A stretch of DNA of 64,000 nucleotides. It comes from Subtercola sp. PAMC28395 (lineage in GTDB: Bacteria; Actinomycetota; Actinomycetes; Actinomycetales; Microbacteriaceae). Both the position numbers and the translations under genes were made by a program. The stretch lies in NCBI RefSeq assembly GCF_018889995.1, contig NZ_CP076547.1:1736001-1800000 (forward strand). Direction: 5' to 3'. Shown here one piece after another: positions 62,858 through 64,000 of the stretch. The notes beneath the pieces are model-generated. The model was not told the origin of the DNA. It did not search any database and worked only from the letters and a program-made list of their open reading frames with translations. How positions within the stretch are numbered: position 1 is the first letter of the stretch; each line of letters starts with the position of its first letter.

Positions 62858-64000
62858 CATCGTGACGGCGGGAAGCCAGGAGGTCTTCGAGGGTGAGCGC
62901 GATGGCGCGTTCATCGTGGGCGACCAGGCGGTAGTCGCGAACGACGACCCGACCAGCCACGACGACGTGTTTCGGGCGTCGACCGGGCGAGGCCCACAGC
63001 AACCCGGCGATCGGGTCGGCAACGGCGGCATCTGAGACACCTGAGACATCCCAGACGCAGGCGTCGGCCGCGTCGCCGACGGCGAGTGAGCCGAGCTCCG
63101 GGCGGCCGAGACCCAGCGCGGAGCCCTTGGTCGCCATGCCGATCACCTCGCGCGCGGCCAGCGGTGGGCCCACGAGTGGTGCCACCTGCATAGCCAGGCG
63201 CGCATCGGCCAAGAGATGGCCTGCGTCGTTGCTGCCGCCGCCGCTTGTTCCGAGCCCCACGGCGATGCCCGCCTCCCGCAGGGCGGCGACGGGAGCGATG
63301 CCCCAGCCCATCGGCAGGTCGCAACCCGGCGCATGGGTGGCCGTCACACCGCTCGCGGCCAGGCGCACGATCTCCTCGGTAGTGACGGCGCAGAGGTGAG
63401 CGAGCGTGACGTCAGGTGCGAGCCAGCCCCACTCCTCGAGAAGGTCGAGCGGCCGGCGGCCGTACTTCTCGAGTGCGATGACCACGTCGACCTGCTCATT
63501 GGCCTGCGTGCGCCGGCGGAGTCCGAAGCGTTCGGCGAGTTCACCGAACAGCCGGAACGTCTCCGGGCTGTCGCTGTGCACCCCCGCGGGGCCGATCGCG
63601 AGCTGCAGCATTCCGCCCGAGCCGATGCCGCCGACGGCACCCGGAACCAACGCAGAGATGATGGCTTCGGCCGAGGCCGCTGCCTCCTCCGGGTCGTCCC
63701 TGGCGGAGCCGCGCACAAAGACCAGTCGGCCACCGAGTTCTGCCGCCGCGCTCGCCGTGGCCCGGGCAATGCCGACAGAATCGCAGCCTGACGGCCAGGT
63801 CAGGTGGTGGTCGGCAACGGTCGTGACCCCGCTGAGCAAGCCTTCGGCGACCCCGGCCATGGCGGCGGCGTGGGCCAACTCCGGGTCGATGCCGACGGCA
63901 GCATATGATGCGGCCATCGTCGGCAACCATGTCGCCATCGGTACCCCCCGGGTTCCGTGGAGGGTGCGGAAGGCCGTCTGCAGCAGGTGATGGTGGGCAT
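62853..64000 (-). CDS. Amidohydrolase of the 8-oxoguanine deaminase / chlorohydrolase group (5' end outside window)
   Basis: The frame runs off the right edge with HHHLLQTAFRTL, the NTHHH-type metal-binding block, so the N-terminus lies beyond base 64000 and the ATG at 63938 is internal. Further motifs are SGVTTVADHHLTWPSG, GPAGVHSDSPETFRLFGELAERFG, VTLAHLCAVTTEEI, VTATHAPGCDLPMGWGIAPVAALREAGIAVGLGTSGGGSND and the C-terminal VADPIAGLLWASPGRRPKHVVVAGRVVV. These fit 8-oxoguanine deaminase or TrzN/AtzB-like aminohydrolases. In this purine-rich context conversion of 8-oxoguanine to urate is attractive (inference). Confidence 0.85.
   Translation of the reverse strand, partial: AHHHLLQTAFRTLHGTRGVPMATWLPTMAASYAAVGIDPELAHAAAMAGVAEGLLSGVTTVADHHLTWPSGCDSVGIARATASAAAELGGRLVFVRGSARDDPEEAAASAEAIISALVPGAVGGIGSGGMLQLAIGPAGVHSDSPETFRLFGELAERFGLRRRTQANEQVDVVIALEKYGRRPLDLLEEWGWLAPDVTLAHLCAVTTEEIVRLAASGVTATHAPGCDLPMGWGIAPVAALREAGIAVGLGTSGGGSNDAGHLLADARLAMQVAPLVGPPLAAREVIGMATKGSALGLGRPELGSLAVGDAADACVWDVSGVSDAAVADPIAGLLWASPGRRPKHVVVAGRVVVRDYRLVAHDERAIALTLEDLLASRRHDA

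Overview
The window looks like a chromosomal segment of a high-GC actinobacterium, most probably a member of the Microbacteriaceae (inference). The support is the overall high GC content, frequent GTG starts with 4-bp ATGA/GTGA overlaps, coenzyme F420 genes with several LLM-class F420 oxidoreductases, a zinc-finger-free L32, a roughly 3.1-kb 23S rRNA, a 16S-23S spacer without tRNA genes, and Microbacteriaceae-like 16S signature stretches. Genus was not determined.

Layout. (1) 1-8.2 kb: F420 biosynthesis genes (cofE, cofC, cofD; no fbiC here) with two F420-dependent LLM oxidoreductases, a PadR regulator and a DHA2-type drug exporter. (2) 8.5-9.8 kb: a secreted, probably sortase-anchored ice-binding-like (DUF3494) protein. 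(3) 10.0-21.5 kb: a reductive pyrimidine catabolism locus with a MocR regulator, beta-ureidopropionase, dihydropyrimidinase, a third LLM oxidoreductase, a four-gene THI5/NMT1-type ABC importer, a class-III aminotransferase and a LysR regulator. A conventional dihydropyrimidine dehydrogenase is absent. (4) 21.5-24.1 kb: housekeeping yceD-rpmF-rnc-mutM, followed by a degenerate ABC ATPase and a DUF1275 membrane protein. (5) 26.1-30.7 kb: late purine/allantoin catabolism (acetamidase/formamidase family, PucG-type aminotransferase, AllC-type amidohydrolase, RpiR regulator). (6) 30.9-33.2 kb: a DGPF protein with an ECF42-like sigma factor, and a MocA-type nucleotidyltransferase. (7) 33.2-41.9 kb: a galactoside locus (GH36, sugar ABC transporter without its own ATPase, GH42, LacI regulator with visible operators). 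(8) 41.9-53.0 kb: urate to allantoate genes (uraD, uraH, pucL, allB) split by a complete 16S-23S-5S rRNA operon, then a MetV-MetF-like fusion protein. (9) 53.0-62.8 kb: an eight-gene operon on the minus strand (amidohydrolase, ABC importer, SDR, creatininase family, FAD oxidase, PdxH-like) divergent from an XRE-cupin regulator and a VanB-like reductase. (10) The right edge cuts an 8-oxoguanine/aminohydrolase-type amidohydrolase.

How it fits together. The window is dominated by salvage of nitrogen from N-heterocycles. Uracil/thymine-type compounds would be imported, reduced, hydrolysed to beta-alanine and transaminated. Urate would pass through 5-hydroxyisourate, OHCU, allantoin, allantoate and ureidoglycine. 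The operon at 53-61 kb is a plausible third N-heterocycle route of unknown substrate. The most interesting proposal is that the LLM oxidoreductase at 13942-14958 replaces dihydropyrimidine dehydrogenase using F420H2; this is inference from context. Three genes (pucG-like, the XRE-cupin gene and possibly GH36) appear to lack a canonical start codon where the ribosome-binding site or homology-like N-terminus would place it. Functional calls rest on motif and family recognition by eye; no database search was run.
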